Of a stretch of 64,000 nt of DNA, positions 14,756-23,727 are shown in pieces (position 1 is the first letter of the stretch; every line of letters starts with the position of its first letter). This stretch comes from Bradyrhizobium sp. AZCC 1610 (lineage in GTDB: Bacteria > Pseudomonadota > Alphaproteobacteria > Rhizobiales > Xanthobacteraceae). A model generated the notes under the pieces. The model did no database searches and was not told where the DNA came from. It worked only from the letters and a program-made list of their open reading frames with translations. The position numbers and the translations under genes are program-made. The stretch spans positions 4,373,001-4,437,000 of the forward strand of contig NZ_JAZHRR010000001.1 of the NCBI RefSeq assembly GCF_036924515.1, written 5' to 3'.

Positions 14756-16639
14756 TCACATTGCCTGGATCAGCGTGTCGTACATCTGCTTGATGGACGA
14801 CATTACGCGCGCGTTGGCGGAATAGGCGTTCTGCAGCGCGAGCAGATGCGCCATCTCGTCGTCGATATTGACGCCCGAGGCATCGGTCACCTTCTTCTGC
14901 AGGGTATTCAGCACCACGGACTGGCCGTCGGCGAGTTGCTTGGCGGCGGTCGCGGCCTCGCCCTGCTGACTGATGAACTGCTTGGCGAAGTTGACCAGCG
15001 TGCCGGTGAACGGAGCGCCGGTGGTGCCGATGCCGGTCTGCGGCGAATAGCGATAGTTCCCCGACTGCAGCTGCGTAAGAATGAAGTCGGAACGCGTGGT
15101 GTCGCCCGAAGCCGTCAACGGGCTGGTGGAATACACGATGGTGCGCGAGGGATCGCCGAGCAGCCCGAGATTGACGCTGATACGGCCCGCAAGACCGGTC
15201 TGCTGCGATCCGTTGGCGGTGAGCGCACCGGTAAAGAGCCCGCCATTATCGGTGAACAACGGCAGCTGCGCGTTGCCGCTGGTGAGCGAGGACATCGTCG
15301 TGGTGACCGAGGCCGCCAGCACATCCGAGCGATTCGGCGCGCCGTCATCCAGAACGCGCAGCGTCGAACCGGACGGATTCGAAAACTGCAGATTGGCACT
15401 CGACCCGAGCGCGGCGTTGAGTTGGGTAACCACCGAAGCCATGCCGCCGGCAAAATTGATGCCGAGCACCGCATCGTTCGGATCGAGCGTTGCGGTATTG
15501 CTCAGCGGCAGCACGCTCGGATCGTCGACGCGCACGATCGACAGATTGTGCGTGATGCCGGTGGTGTTGTCCTTGTAGGTAACGTGCATGACGTTGCCCG
15601 ACTGCAATCCCGTGAGATCGAGATCATAACCGGCCTGCGGTAGCACGGACGCGGGCGCAGCAGTGCCGGCGGTCGTCTTGTCCGACAGCGCGCTCGACAT
15701 CGCCGCCGCGAATTGGTCGATCTGCGCCTGCGCCTTCACCAGCGTATTGTCGCGCAGCTCGAGATAGGCAGCGATCTTGCCTGAACGAATCGAGTTGGTC
15801 GACACCAGATCGTAGCTGCCGCCGTGCGGGAAATTGATGGCGATGGTGCCGACGTTGCTCTTGGTCGGATCTGAGCTGTACAGCGTGTTGGGCGTGATCG
15901 TGCCCTGCGGATTGAAGCTTAGCTGCGCAGCCTCGGTACCGACGAGCTGCACGCCCGAGTTCGTGAATACGGTCACCTGGTTGAGGTCGTTGACGACGGT
16001 TCTGATGTCCATCAAGCTCGACAACTGGGTAATGTACTGATCGCGCTGGTCGAGCAGCGACGCCGTCGCCGCATCAGTCTTGCCGTTGTTCTGTAGCTGG
16101 TTATTGATGAACGCGATCTGGGCCATCGCGTTGTTCGCGGTGGTGATGGAATCGTTGATGCCCATCTCGGCGTTGGCGCGAAGGTTCTGAATCCCCTGCG
16201 TCGCCGCATTGAGCGTCTGCGCCATGGTCTGCGCGGCGGCGACCGCGCCGATCCGCGCCGACTGCGAGTCCGGGCTCGTCGACAGGCCCTGGAAGGCGGT
16301 CAGGAGCTTGTTGAACGAATCCTCGATGGTGCCGGTTTCAGCCGGATTTCCGTAGACATTCTGCAGATTGGCAAGGAAGGTCGAGCGGATGTCGGCGTAA
16401 GCTGCGCCTGAGGTTTCCGTTCGCAACTGGGTCTGCAGATATTGATCGAGCTGCCGGTCGACGCCGTTGAGGAGAACGCTCGAGCCGTAATCGCCGTTGG
16501 TACCGGCGACCTGGATGACCGTCTTCCTGACGTAACCCGGCGTTTCCGCATTGGCGACGTTCGATCCGACCAGCGAGATCGAAGCTTGCGTCGCACGCAG
16601 GCCCGACATCGCGATAGCGAGAGCTTGGCTCAAACCCAT
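14756..16639 (-). CDS. flgK: Hook-associated protein FlgK
   Basis: 627 residues. The N-terminal rod/hook signature is 'AIAMSGLRATQASISLVGSN' followed by 'VANAETPGYVRK'. The C-terminus carries 'SGVNIDDEMAHLLALQNAYS' and 'MSSIKQMYDTLIQAM', the conserved coiled coil. FlgK forms the first hook-filament junction ring. The length is within the normal range for the family. It lies 34 bp after flgE and 7 bp before flgL, in one operon. Confidence 0.96.
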   Translation of the reverse strand: MGLSQALAIAMSGLRATQASISLVGSNVANAETPGYVRKTVIQVAGTNGDYGSSVLLNGVDRQLDQYLQTQLRTETSGAAYADIRSTFLANLQNVYGNPAETGTIEDSFNKLLTAFQGLSTSPDSQSARIGAVAAAQTMAQTLNAATQGIQNLRANAEMGINDSITTANNAMAQIAFINNQLQNNGKTDAATASLLDQRDQYITQLSSLMDIRTVVNDLNQVTVFTNSGVQLVGTEAAQLSFNPQGTITPNTLYSSDPTKSNVGTIAINFPHGGSYDLVSTNSIRSGKIAAYLELRDNTLVKAQAQIDQFAAAMSSALSDKTTAGTAAPASVLPQAGYDLDLTGLQSGNVMHVTYKDNTTGITHNLSIVRVDDPSVLPLSNTATLDPNDAVLGINFAGGMASVVTQLNAALGSSANLQFSNPSGSTLRVLDDGAPNRSDVLAASVTTTMSSLTSGNAQLPLFTDNGGLFTGALTANGSQQTGLAGRISVNLGLLGDPSRTIVYSTSPLTASGDTTRSDFILTQLQSGNYRYSPQTGIGTTGAPFTGTLVNFAKQFISQQGEAATAAKQLADGQSVVLNTLQKKVTDASGVNIDDEMAHLLALQNAYSANARVMSSIKQMYDTLIQAM

Positions 16640-16673
16640 GACTAATTGCCCATCTCAAATCGCGTCGCGGAAA

Positions 16674-18482
16674 TCAGCGCAGTACGTTCAGGAGGTCCTG
16701 CACCATCGTGTTGGAAGTGGTGATGACCTTGGTGTTCGCCGAATAAGCCTGCTGGGTGACGATCAGCTTGGTGAACTCGTCGGCGATATCGGTGTTGGAT
16801 CCTTCCAGCGACGAGCCGACGATGGTTCCGGCCTTGCCGAACAGCGCCTGTCCGGATCCGTCCGTTACCTCGAACGCGCCGCCGTTGACGCGTTTGAGGA
16901 AGTTGGTGCCGTTAAAGGTCGCGACCGAGATTTCGGCGAGGTCGAGGTTGCGGCCGTTGGAATAGTTGCCGACGATGCGGCCGTTGGTGCCGACGCCGAC
17001 GGACTGCAACTGGCCGGCCGGGAAACCGTCCTGCTGGATCTGGTTGACCTGAACGTTGCCGTTGGCGTCCGCAAACTGGGTGACGCCGCCGGTGCCGAAG
17101 TTGATGACGGGGCTACCCAGCGCGACACCGTTGACGACCGCATTGGCGAGCGTGATGTTCGGTACCGCCGGCGACATCTGGCCGGAGGCCGAGAAAGTGA
17201 AGTTGGTGTTGACGTTCTGCCACGCTACCTGGGTGCCGGTTGCATTGGGATTGACCTGATAGAACAGGTTCCAGGTATCGGTATGGCCAGGGCCGAGCGT
17301 GGTGCTGTCGGTCTTGGCCCAACGGAACTGCAGGTTCACCGGCGCGCCCGACACGTCGTAGGTTGTGACCGCACCGCCCGCTACCGACTCGTTCAGAAAT
17401 GTCGAGGTGTCGCTGCCGATGACCTGGCCGGTACCGACGCCGCCGCCTCCGCCGCGCGTCGCCGTCACGGTGCCGGTGAAGCCGAGCGCGGCCCAGGCCG
17501 CGGTGTTCGAACTCGAGATCGAGAGATCGTCGGCCACGCCGGAATGCAGCGTGATCGAGCCAGCGTTGATTCCCGATGAGATTGCGGTTCCCTGGAGCGC
17601 GTCGATCTTGCCCAGCAAGGTTCCGATGCTGTCTCCGACGTCGATCTGGTTGTTGCCGGCGGCGCCTGACGCCATGAAGGTGATGGTTTGGCCGTTGACC
17701 GTGATGGTGTCGCCCGCGACGAAATTGGCGGAGATCGAGTCGGTGCCGGCCGCGCCGGCGAGCAGGGTCGAGAGCGTGTTCGCAACCGACGGCGTCGCTT
17801 TGTTGCTCTGAACGGTGCCGCTTCTGGAGGCGTCCGTATAGGGCGCCGAAGGCGTCCCGAGCGCCAGCGGATTACGTCCGACGGTGAATGATCCCGGCGC
17901 GATCAATTCCGATCCGAGAACGGAAACGTCATGCTTGGTCGTCAGCGGATAGCTGGCGAGGTTGGCGCGATAATCGATGCGGGTGGTTTCCTGCGCCGGC
18001 AGGAAGTCGTTCTGGAATCGGAGGACCTGTGGCGAACTGCCGGAAGGGTTGCCAGTGGTCGGATCGATCGGCACGCCCTGCAGATAATAGCCGGCGCCGT
18101 TGACGAGATAGCCGCTCTTGTCGATCTGGAAGTCGCCGCGGCGGGTATAACGGTCGACGCCGTCGAACACCGGCGTGCCGTCGGTAAAGTTGCCGGGCTT
18201 TTGCACCGCAAAAAAGCCGTTGCCGTTGATCGCCATGAAGGTGGCAACCGAGGCCGTCTGCACGTCGCCCTGCACCGAGTTGGTGGAGCGGGATTGCGTG
18301 GTCACGCCGCCGGCGAGCTGCGCGGTGCTGGAAGTTTGCGGAATGAGATCGAGGAAAGAGGTGTCGACGCGCTTGAATGCCGTGGTCTGCGAGTTGGCGA
18401 TGTTGCCCGAGACGTTTTCCAGCGCGTAGGAGTTGGCGCGGAGGCCGCCGACCGCGGTGGTGAGAGCGCCGAAGATACCCAT
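16674..18482 (-). CDS. flgE: Flagellar hook protein FlgE
   Basis: 602 residues with N-terminal 'GIFGALTTAVGGLRANSYAL' and 'NVSGNIANSQTTAFKR', the central 'FMAINGNGFFAV' typical of FlgE/FlgF/FlgG, and C-terminal 'EFTKLIVTQQAYSANTKVIT'. It forms the bent hook. It is longer than the usual 400 residues because of a module at about 239-342 also found in FlgL. It is the first gene of flgE-flgK-flgL, driven by a near-perfect sigma-54 promoter. Confidence 0.96.
   Translation of the reverse strand: MGIFGALTTAVGGLRANSYALENVSGNIANSQTTAFKRVDTSFLDLIPQTSSTAQLAGGVTTQSRSTNSVQGDVQTASVATFMAINGNGFFAVQKPGNFTDGTPVFDGVDRYTRRGDFQIDKSGYLVNGAGYYLQGVPIDPTTGNPSGSSPQVLRFQNDFLPAQETTRIDYRANLASYPLTTKHDVSVLGSELIAPGSFTVGRNPLALGTPSAPYTDASRSGTVQSNKATPSVANTLSTLLAGAAGTDSISANFVAGDTITVNGQTITFMASGAAGNNQIDVGDSIGTLLGKIDALQGTAISSGINAGSITLHSGVADDLSISSSNTAAWAALGFTGTVTATRGGGGGVGTGQVIGSDTSTFLNESVAGGAVTTYDVSGAPVNLQFRWAKTDSTTLGPGHTDTWNLFYQVNPNATGTQVAWQNVNTNFTFSASGQMSPAVPNITLANAVVNGVALGSPVINFGTGGVTQFADANGNVQVNQIQQDGFPAGQLQSVGVGTNGRIVGNYSNGRNLDLAEISVATFNGTNFLKRVNGGAFEVTDGSGQALFGKAGTIVGSSLEGSNTDIADEFTKLIVTQQAYSANTKVITTSNTMVQDLLNVLR
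17457..17768 (-). repeat. FlgE copy of shared axial-protein module
   Basis: Encodes FlgE residues about 239-342, with 'GAAGTDSISANFVAGDTITV', 'TITFMASGAAGN' and 'SSNTAAWAALGFTG'. By eye it is much closer to the FlgL module than the rest of the two proteins are to each other. Confidence 0.75.
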
Positions 18483-18555
18483 GACATTTTCTCCAAATTC
18501 GATCCGGGCGGCTCGCCGATCCAGGGAAACCGAGGCCGCGTCGGGAGAAGATGTC

Positions 18556-18570
18556 GCAAGCGTTGTGCCA
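18556..18570 (-). promoter_or_regulatory. Sigma-54 promoter of flgE operon
   Basis: On the minus strand TGGCAC-AACGC-TTGC matches the sigma-54 consensus TGGCAC-N5-TTGC at every base. It lies 74 bp before the flgE start, which gives a leader of about 60 nt. FlbD-type enhancer binding would be expected nearby but cannot be read with confidence. Confidence 0.88.
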
Positions 18571-18600
18571 AACTATAAAATCAACAAAAATCAAATACTT

Positions 18601-18632
18601 AAGAAAAAAGCCCCGATCCGAAGACCGGGGCA
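18601..18632 (-). terminator. Intrinsic terminator of msrB
   Basis: On the minus strand GCCCCG / CGGGGC with a 10-nt loop is followed by TTTTTTCTT, 35 bp after the msrB stop. It insulates msrB from the flgE promoter. Confidence 0.85.
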
Positions 18633-18667
18633 CATTTGCCGGGCGGGCAACAATTGCCGGGCAGCCC

Positions 18668-19168
18668 TTACGAAGCCGATGGCCCTGCCGGGTGAAACAC
18701 CAGCCCAAACCCGTCGATGCAATAGCGCAAGCCGGTCGGCTTCGGTCCGTCGTCGAAGACGTGACCCATATGTCCACCGCAGCGGCGGCAGTGGACTTCC
18801 GTGCGCGCCATCCCGAACGTCGTATCCTTGGTTTCGCCAAGGGCGTTGTCGAGCGGCTTCCAGAAACTCGGCCAGCCGGTGCCGCTCTCATATTTGGTGT
18901 CCGAAGAGAACAGCGGCAGATCGCAACCGGCGCAGGCATAGATGCCCTTGCGTTTTTCTTTCAGGAGCGGGCTCGAACCCGGCCGCTCGGTGCCGTGCTT
19001 GCGCAGGATTTCATACTGCTGCGGCGTGAGCTGTGCGCGCCATTCGGCGTCGGTCTTTTCCACCTCGAATTTCTCAGCGGCTTGCGCCGGGCTGCTACGC
19101 AGCCAGCGAAAAGCGGTCAGGCCAAACAGGCCGGCGACGGATGCGAGCAGGATGCGGCGGTCGAACAT
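18668..19168 (-). CDS. msrB: Exported methionine (R)-sulfoxide reductase MsrB
   Basis: 166 residues. The N-terminus '[17 protein letters not shown]' has a twin-arginine-like start and hydrophobic core ending 'SPAQA', so the enzyme is exported, possibly by Tat. The MsrB domain follows from about residue 35. It has zinc-binding CxxC pairs ('[11 protein letters not shown]' and '[11 protein letters not shown]'), 'SGTGWPSFW', and the catalytic Cys in 'RYCIDG'. It reduces Met-R-sulfoxide in oxidised periplasmic proteins. The longer ORF start at 19222 would hide the leader. Monocistronic with its own terminator. Confidence 0.92.
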   Translation of the reverse strand: MFDRRILLASVAGLFGLTAFRWLRSSPAQAAEKFEVEKTDAEWRAQLTPQQYEILRKHGTERPGSSPLLKEKRKGIYACAGCDLPLFSSDTKYESGTGWPSFWKPLDNALGETKDTTFGMARTEVHCRRCGGHMGHVFDDGPKPTGLRYCIDGFGLVFHPAGPSAS

Positions 19169-19240
19169 GGAAGTCTCCGTGCATGGCGGGCTTAACGGTT
19201 CGCCATCAAATACGGCCCACAAGCGCCGACGTTACACGGA

Positions 19241-20695
19241 TCAGTCCCGGATTTTCTCACTTTCCTGCGAGGGAGCGGCCGGTATCCCGCCGCCCTGTGG
19301 ACGCACCGGGCGCGGCCCAGCCGGCGGACCGCGCGGCGGCCTGGTTCCGGCCTGCCGGTTGGCCTCCGCCAATCGTGCCTCGCGCACGCTTTCCCGGGCG
19401 CGGGCGCCTTCGCGGTAACGGGCCAGCGCGCCGGCCGCGGCGGAATGGCCCCGCCCCCACAGCCCGATCAGATGGCCGGCGACGCGGCCGGTGGCGCCGC
19501 CCGCCCAGACCAGTTCGAACGGCGAGAACAGTTTCCAGCGTTCCTCGCCCCACAGAATGCTGCGCGCGATGACCTGCCCCGCCATTGCCGAGGTATTCAG
19601 CCCATGGCGGCCGAAGCCGCTGGCGACCCACAGTCCTTTGCGCAGCTGGCCGATCTGCGGCATGCCGTGCACGGTCACCCCGACCGCGCCGCCGAACACG
19701 TCTGATATCGCGACCTTGCCGAGCCTTGGGAAGACGGTCGCAATGCGGCGCTGAATAGCGGGTCCAAAGCGGCGTGGCCGTGCCTCCCAGGTGGTTTCCG
19801 GGCTAGCCCACATCAGCCGGCCGCCGTCGACGATCCGGAAATGATCAATGCCGTCACTGTCGGCCACCGACCCCTTGAAGGCGATCACCTCACCCAGCCG
19901 CTCGCCGAGCGGCTCCGTTACCGCGGCATAGCGCCAGACCGGCAGCAGCGTCTCCGACAGGCGGCGCAGCGGGGCGCCGAGGTGAACGTTGCCGGCCAGC
20001 ACGATGTGCGATGCGCGCAGCCGCGCCGACGGCGTCACGATGCGCTTGCGAATCCCTGACGGGTCGATGCTGACGACAGGCGTATTCTCAAAGATGCGCG
20101 CGCCCGCCCGCCTCGCCTGCGCGGCAAGACCGTGGATGTATTTGCGGCCGTCGATCTGGAACGCGCGCGGATAATAGATGCCGTGGAAATAGCGCGCGGT
20201 CCCGAGCTGATCGCGAACGCGATCGACCTGCCATCCCTCGACCTCGGTCTCGAAATCCCCGCTCAGCGTCTGCAGCCGGCTGATCAGCGTTTCGCCGGCG
20301 TCGACAGTAGAGACCTCCAGCGCGCCCTCGGTCAGTGTAATTCCCGGCATCGCCTCTTCGGTGGCGGCGGCGCGAACGTAATCGGCGCCCTCCTTCGACA
20401 TCGCCCACAGCTCGCGCGCGTCATCCAGGCCGACGCGCTCGATCAGGTCGCCGATCGGAAGACTGTAGCCCGGCATCACCGTGCCGAGCTGATGGCCGGA
20501 CGCGTTCCAGCCGACATGCCGGCCTTCGAGCACGGCCACGCTGGCGCCGAGGCGCGCGGCCTCCAGCGCCACCGTGAGGCCGGCAAGTCCGGCTCCGACC
20601 ACGCAAATGTCAACATCAAGGTCGAATGACAGACGCGAGCGAAAAGGCGCGTCGTCGTCGGGGCCGTTGGTCGCACTTGTGAAAGTCTCGGGCAT
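19241..20695 (-). CDS. FAD-dependent amine/amino-acid oxidase-like protein
   Basis: 484 residues of the DAO superfamily. The dinucleotide-binding motif is 'DICVVGAGLAGLTVALEAAR' near residue 30, followed by 'LEGRHVGWNASGHQLG', where the 'NASGHQLG' segment is typical of gamma-glutamylputrescine oxidase and sarcosine-oxidase-like flavoproteins. The C-terminal domain has 'ASGFGRHGLNTSAMAGQVIA', the second FAD contact. The last 35 residues are Pro/Gly/Arg-rich and probably disordered. It likely oxidises an amino acid or amine in the cytoplasm; the substrate is unknown. It stands alone, divergent from the phosphatase gene. Confidence 0.85.
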   Translation of the reverse strand: MPETFTSATNGPDDDAPFRSRLSFDLDVDICVVGAGLAGLTVALEAARLGASVAVLEGRHVGWNASGHQLGTVMPGYSLPIGDLIERVGLDDARELWAMSKEGADYVRAAATEEAMPGITLTEGALEVSTVDAGETLISRLQTLSGDFETEVEGWQVDRVRDQLGTARYFHGIYYPRAFQIDGRKYIHGLAAQARRAGARIFENTPVVSIDPSGIRKRIVTPSARLRASHIVLAGNVHLGAPLRRLSETLLPVWRYAAVTEPLGERLGEVIAFKGSVADSDGIDHFRIVDGGRLMWASPETTWEARPRRFGPAIQRRIATVFPRLGKVAISDVFGGAVGVTVHGMPQIGQLRKGLWVASGFGRHGLNTSAMAGQVIARSILWGEERWKLFSPFELVWAGGATGRVAGHLIGLWGRGHSAAAGALARYREGARARESVREARLAEANRQAGTRPPRGPPAGPRPVRPQGGGIPAAPSQESEKIRD

Positions 20696-20789
20696 GGCGT
20701 TTCTTACGGACCGCTGCGGCGCTTGTCACCTTGTCCGCGACATGAGCTTGTAGATTAGTCGAGACTAAGACCGAATCGAGATCGCGCCC

Positions 20790-21344
20790 ATGCGCCGTTT
20801 GATGCTGCTGCGTCACGCCAAGACCGAACACGACGCGCCTTCGGGCCATGACCAGGACCGCCGTCTCGACGAGCGCGGCCGGCTGGATGCCGCCGCCATC
20901 GGAACCTGGATCGGCCGGCATCCGCCCCATCCCGATGCCGTTTTGGTTTCGACCGCAGTGCGGTCGCGCCAGACCTGGGAGATCGCACGCGATGCGATGA
21001 AGGATGCAGTGCGGGAACGGCTTCCGCAGCCACAGGTCGAATTGCTCGACGAACTCTACGGCGCCGAGCCGGCGCAGCTTCTGCGGATCATCCGTATGGC
21101 CGAGGTCACCGATCCCGCGCGCTTGATGCTGATCGGCCACAATCCCGGCATGCATGAGCTGGCGCTGATGCTCGCCGGAAGCGGCGACGCAGCGGCGAAG
21201 AAGTCACTTGAGGACAATCTGCCGACCGCTGGCCTTGCCATCCTGGATTTTGCGATCGACGACTGGAATGAAGTGGCGTTCCGCCGCGGCAAGCTCGTGC
21301 GCTTCACCAGCCCAAAATTGCTGAAGCAGGCGCTGGACGACTGA
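20790..21344 (+). CDS. SixA-type histidine phosphatase
   Basis: 184 residues of the histidine phosphatase (phosphoglycerate-mutase-like) superfamily. The catalytic 'LLRHAKTEHD' at residues 6-15 holds the phosphorylated His9. 'STAVRSRQTWE' and 'LMLIGHNPGMHEL' provide the remaining active-site Arg and His. In E. coli SixA dephosphorylates His phosphotransfer proteins; rhizobial members are mostly uncharacterised. An HPt protein is encoded 14 kb away, but no direct link is visible. Cytoplasmic, monocistronic. Confidence 0.85.
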   Translation: MRRLMLLRHAKTEHDAPSGHDQDRRLDERGRLDAAAIGTWIGRHPPHPDAVLVSTAVRSRQTWEIARDAMKDAVRERLPQPQVELLDELYGAEPAQLLRIIRMAEVTDPARLMLIGHNPGMHELALMLAGSGDAAAKKSLEDNLPTAGLAILDFAIDDWNEVAFRRGKLVRFTSPKLLKQALDD

Positions 21345-21504
21345 GGCAGGCGGACATCCCTGCCCCGCCATGCTAGGCTCTTCACGACACGGTTTTCGAG
21401 CGAATTAAGAACAAGTTCGCGTAAAAGAAAACGCGTCAAAACAAAAGGCTAGAGCCCAGTCCTGATAAATCAGGGCCGAACGGGGCCCGGGCCAGGAGGC
21501 GCAG

Positions 21505-21930
21505 ATGTTCAAGTCGATTCTCGTGCCGATCGATCTGGCCGATACCGAACTGGCCAAGCCCGCAATCGCAACGGCTGCGACGCTATCCAAGACCTGGAAC
21601 GGCTCGGTGCGCCTGCTCAACGTACTGCCGATGACGCCGGTGATGCTGGCGGAATATGTGCCGGCCGATTTCGACGCCCAGCAGCGCGCCACCTCGGAAG
21701 AAGCGCTCACCATCGTGGCGAAGGAATCCGGCATCGAGGCGTCACGCATTTCCGCTGCGGTGCGGCAGGGCGGCATCTACCACGAGATCCTCGAAGAGGC
21801 GGCGGCGATCAAGGCCGACCTGATCGTGATGACCTCGCACCGGCCGGCGATGCGGACCTATTTCCTCGGTTCCAACGCCGGCCACGTCGTGCGCTACGCC
21901 AGATGTTCGGTGCTGGTGGTGCGGCACTGA
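21505..21930 (+). CDS. Universal stress protein UspA family
   Basis: 141 residues with the complete USP fold: 'MFKSILVPIDLAD' at the start, a central 'AAAIKADLIVMTSHR', and the C-terminal nucleotide-binding 'GSNAGHVVRYARCSVLVVR' (the G-x2-G-x9-G-S/T pattern is partly kept). Single-domain USPs accumulate in stationary phase and stress and often bind ATP. It is preceded by GGAGG (21496-21500) and stands alone. Confidence 0.9.
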   Translation: MFKSILVPIDLADTELAKPAIATAATLSKTWNGSVRLLNVLPMTPVMLAEYVPADFDAQQRATSEEALTIVAKESGIEASRISAAVRQGGIYHEILEEAAAIKADLIVMTSHRPAMRTYFLGSNAGHVVRYARCSVLVVRH

Positions 21931-21968
21931 GACGTAACGGCGCCGCTGAGCCGCGACGCCTGACGTCT

Positions 21969-22205
21969 TCACATGATGCGGCCGAAGTCCGGATCGACGG
22001 TGCCGCGCACGGCCGATTCAATCCGGCTGCGTTCGATCCCGATGTCGCGGAGCGCACGGTCGTCCAGTTCGCTCAGGGTTTGGATGGCGTGGCGGTGCGC
22101 AAAATAGGTGACGATGCCATTCACCCAGCCTCCGAGGACGCGGAAAACTCCGCCTGCCAAGCTTTGGGGAGCAGGCTGGCCTGCCGTCGAATAGATCGTG
22201 GTCAT
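21969..22205 (-). CDS. DUF1127 small protein
   Basis: 78 residues. The C-terminal DUF1127 helix pair reads 'RHAIQTLSELDDRALRDIGI' and ends with an Arg-rich 'ERSRIESAVRG'. The hydrophobic N-terminal part may touch the membrane or a partner. DUF1127 proteins are small RNA-binding or stress-linked factors in alphaproteobacteria, involved in phosphate and RNA turnover in Agrobacterium and Rhodobacter. The ATG at 22205 follows GGAGAAG. It is divergent from the MocR regulator across an array of repeated boxes, which suggests joint control. Confidence 0.85.
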   Translation of the reverse strand: MTTIYSTAGQPAPQSLAGGVFRVLGGWVNGIVTYFAHRHAIQTLSELDDRALRDIGIERSRIESAVRGTVDPDFGRIM

Positions 22206-22268
22206 CGCACTTCTCCTTGCTTTCACGCGGCAAGCCGCTGCCGCCGGCGCAAACGCTTGCGAGAGCGC

Positions 22269-22382
22269 TTGCACCTTAATGGACCGATTGTTTGCACCCC
22301 TCTCAGTGCAATCTCTGGCTTGATGGTTCCAAAATGATCCGATACATTGCTCGGTGCAAGGAAAACATTGCTCTCGGTGCAA
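22269..22382. promoter_or_regulatory. Operator array of MocR/DUF1127 intergenic region
   Basis: Five copies of the box GGTGCAA, or one base off, occur in 114 bp: TTGCACC at 22269 and 22292 (inverted orientation, 23 bp apart), AGTGCAA at 22305, and GGTGCAA at 22353 and 22376 (direct, again 23 bp apart). The last ends 2 bp before the MocR ATG. MocR regulators bind direct repeats near their own promoter, so autoregulation and control of the DUF1127 gene are likely. Confidence 0.65.
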
Positions 22383-22384
22383 TA

Positions 22385-23725
22385 ATGTCGAAGTTCGAGT
22401 ACCTGAAGCTTGCCGATACCGTCGCCGCCGAGATCGCCAATGGCGCGCTCAGGCCCGGCGACCGCCTGCCGCCGCAGCGCAGCTTTGCCTATGAGCGGAA
22501 GATCGCGGTCTCGACCGCGAGCCGCGTCTACACTGAGCTGTTGCGCCGCGGCCTCGTGGTCGGCGAAGTCGGGCGCGGCACGTTCGTTTCAGGCGAGACG
22601 CGCCGCGGCATCGCCATGCCGACTGAGCCGCGCGGCGCACGCATCGATCTGGAAGTGAACTATCCGATCCTGCCGACACAATCGGCGATGATCGCAAGAA
22701 GCCTTGCGGGGCTGGAGCGCCCCGAAATGCTCGATCTCGCGTTGCGGCACTCGACCACGACGGGCACGCTGGCGGCACGGACAATTTCCGCCGAGTTTCT
22801 CTCCCGCGAGGACTGGTCCCCGGCTCCCGATCAACTCGTCTTCACCGCGAACGGCAGACAATGCATCGCCGCGGCGCTGGCGGCGGTGGTGCCAAACGGC
22901 GGCCGCTGCGGCGTCGAGGCGCTGACCTATCCCTTCATCAAGGACATCGCCGCCAGGTTAGGCGTCACGCTGGTGCCGCTTGCGATGGACGAGAACGGCG
23001 TTCGCCCGGACGCGGTGCAGAAGGCTCACCGCGAAGCGCATTTGTCGGCGCTGTACATTCAGCCGACGATTCAAAATCCGCTCGGCATGACCATGCCGCC
23101 GTCGCGGCGGGCCGATTTGCTGCGCGTCGTCGAGAAGCTCGGCCTCACCGTCATCGAGGATACGGTCTATGGCTTTCTCGATGAAGAGACGCCGATGGCC
23201 GCGCTCGCGCCGGATAGCTGCATCACGCTCGACAGCCTGTCGAAGAAGGTGGCGCCCGGCCTTGCGCTCGGCTTCATCGTTTCGCCGCCGCGCCTGCGCG
23301 AGCGCATCATGGCCGCGGTTCGATCGGGCGGATGGACGGCTTCCGGATTTGCCTTTGCCGCCGGACAACGGCTGATGGCTGACGGCACGGTGGCCGAGCT
23401 GTCACGCCTGAAACGGATCGATGCGGCGCGGCGCCAGCAGATGGCGGCCAGATACCTCGCCGGCTTCGAGGTTCAGGCCAACGTCAAATCCTACCATCTG
23501 TGGCTGACCCTGCCCCAGCATTGGCGCTCGCAGACATTCGTCGCGGCCGCGGCCCGGCGCGACATCGCGCTGACCCCTTCGACCACCTTCGCCGTGATCC
23601 CCGGCCATGCCCCCAATGCCGTCCGCCTCGCGCTCGGCGCCCCCAGCACCGAACAGCTCGATCTGGCGCTGCGCACGCTCTCGGGAATGCTGACGGCGAA
23701 AGAAGACGTCGATACGACCGAGTAG
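22385..23725 (+). CDS. MocR/PdxR-type GntR-aminotransferase regulator
   Basis: 446 residues. A GntR winged helix-turn-helix (about 3-72: 'KLADTVAAEIANGALRPGDR', 'ASRVYTELLRRGLV', 'GRGTFV') is fused to a fold-type I aminotransferase domain (about 100-440). The PLP lysine is Lys287 in 'SLSKKVAPGL'; 'YIQPTIQNPLGMTM' and 'VIEDTVYGF' are the other cofactor contacts. MocR proteins use PLP or a PLP adduct to sense vitamin B6 or amino compounds such as taurine, GABA or D-Ala. The start at 22385 is chosen because the upstream frame runs through the operator boxes. The effector is unknown. Confidence 0.9.
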   Translation: MSKFEYLKLADTVAAEIANGALRPGDRLPPQRSFAYERKIAVSTASRVYTELLRRGLVVGEVGRGTFVSGETRRGIAMPTEPRGARIDLEVNYPILPTQSAMIARSLAGLERPEMLDLALRHSTTTGTLAARTISAEFLSREDWSPAPDQLVFTANGRQCIAAALAAVVPNGGRCGVEALTYPFIKDIAARLGVTLVPLAMDENGVRPDAVQKAHREAHLSALYIQPTIQNPLGMTMPPSRRADLLRVVEKLGLTVIEDTVYGFLDEETPMAALAPDSCITLDSLSKKVAPGLALGFIVSPPRLRERIMAAVRSGGWTASGFAFAAGQRLMADGTVAELSRLKRIDAARRQQMAARYLAGFEVQANVKSYHLWLTLPQHWRSQTFVAAAARRDIALTPSTTFAVIPGHAPNAVRLALGAPSTEQLDLALRTLSGMLTAKEDVDTTE

Positions 23726-23727
23726 AG

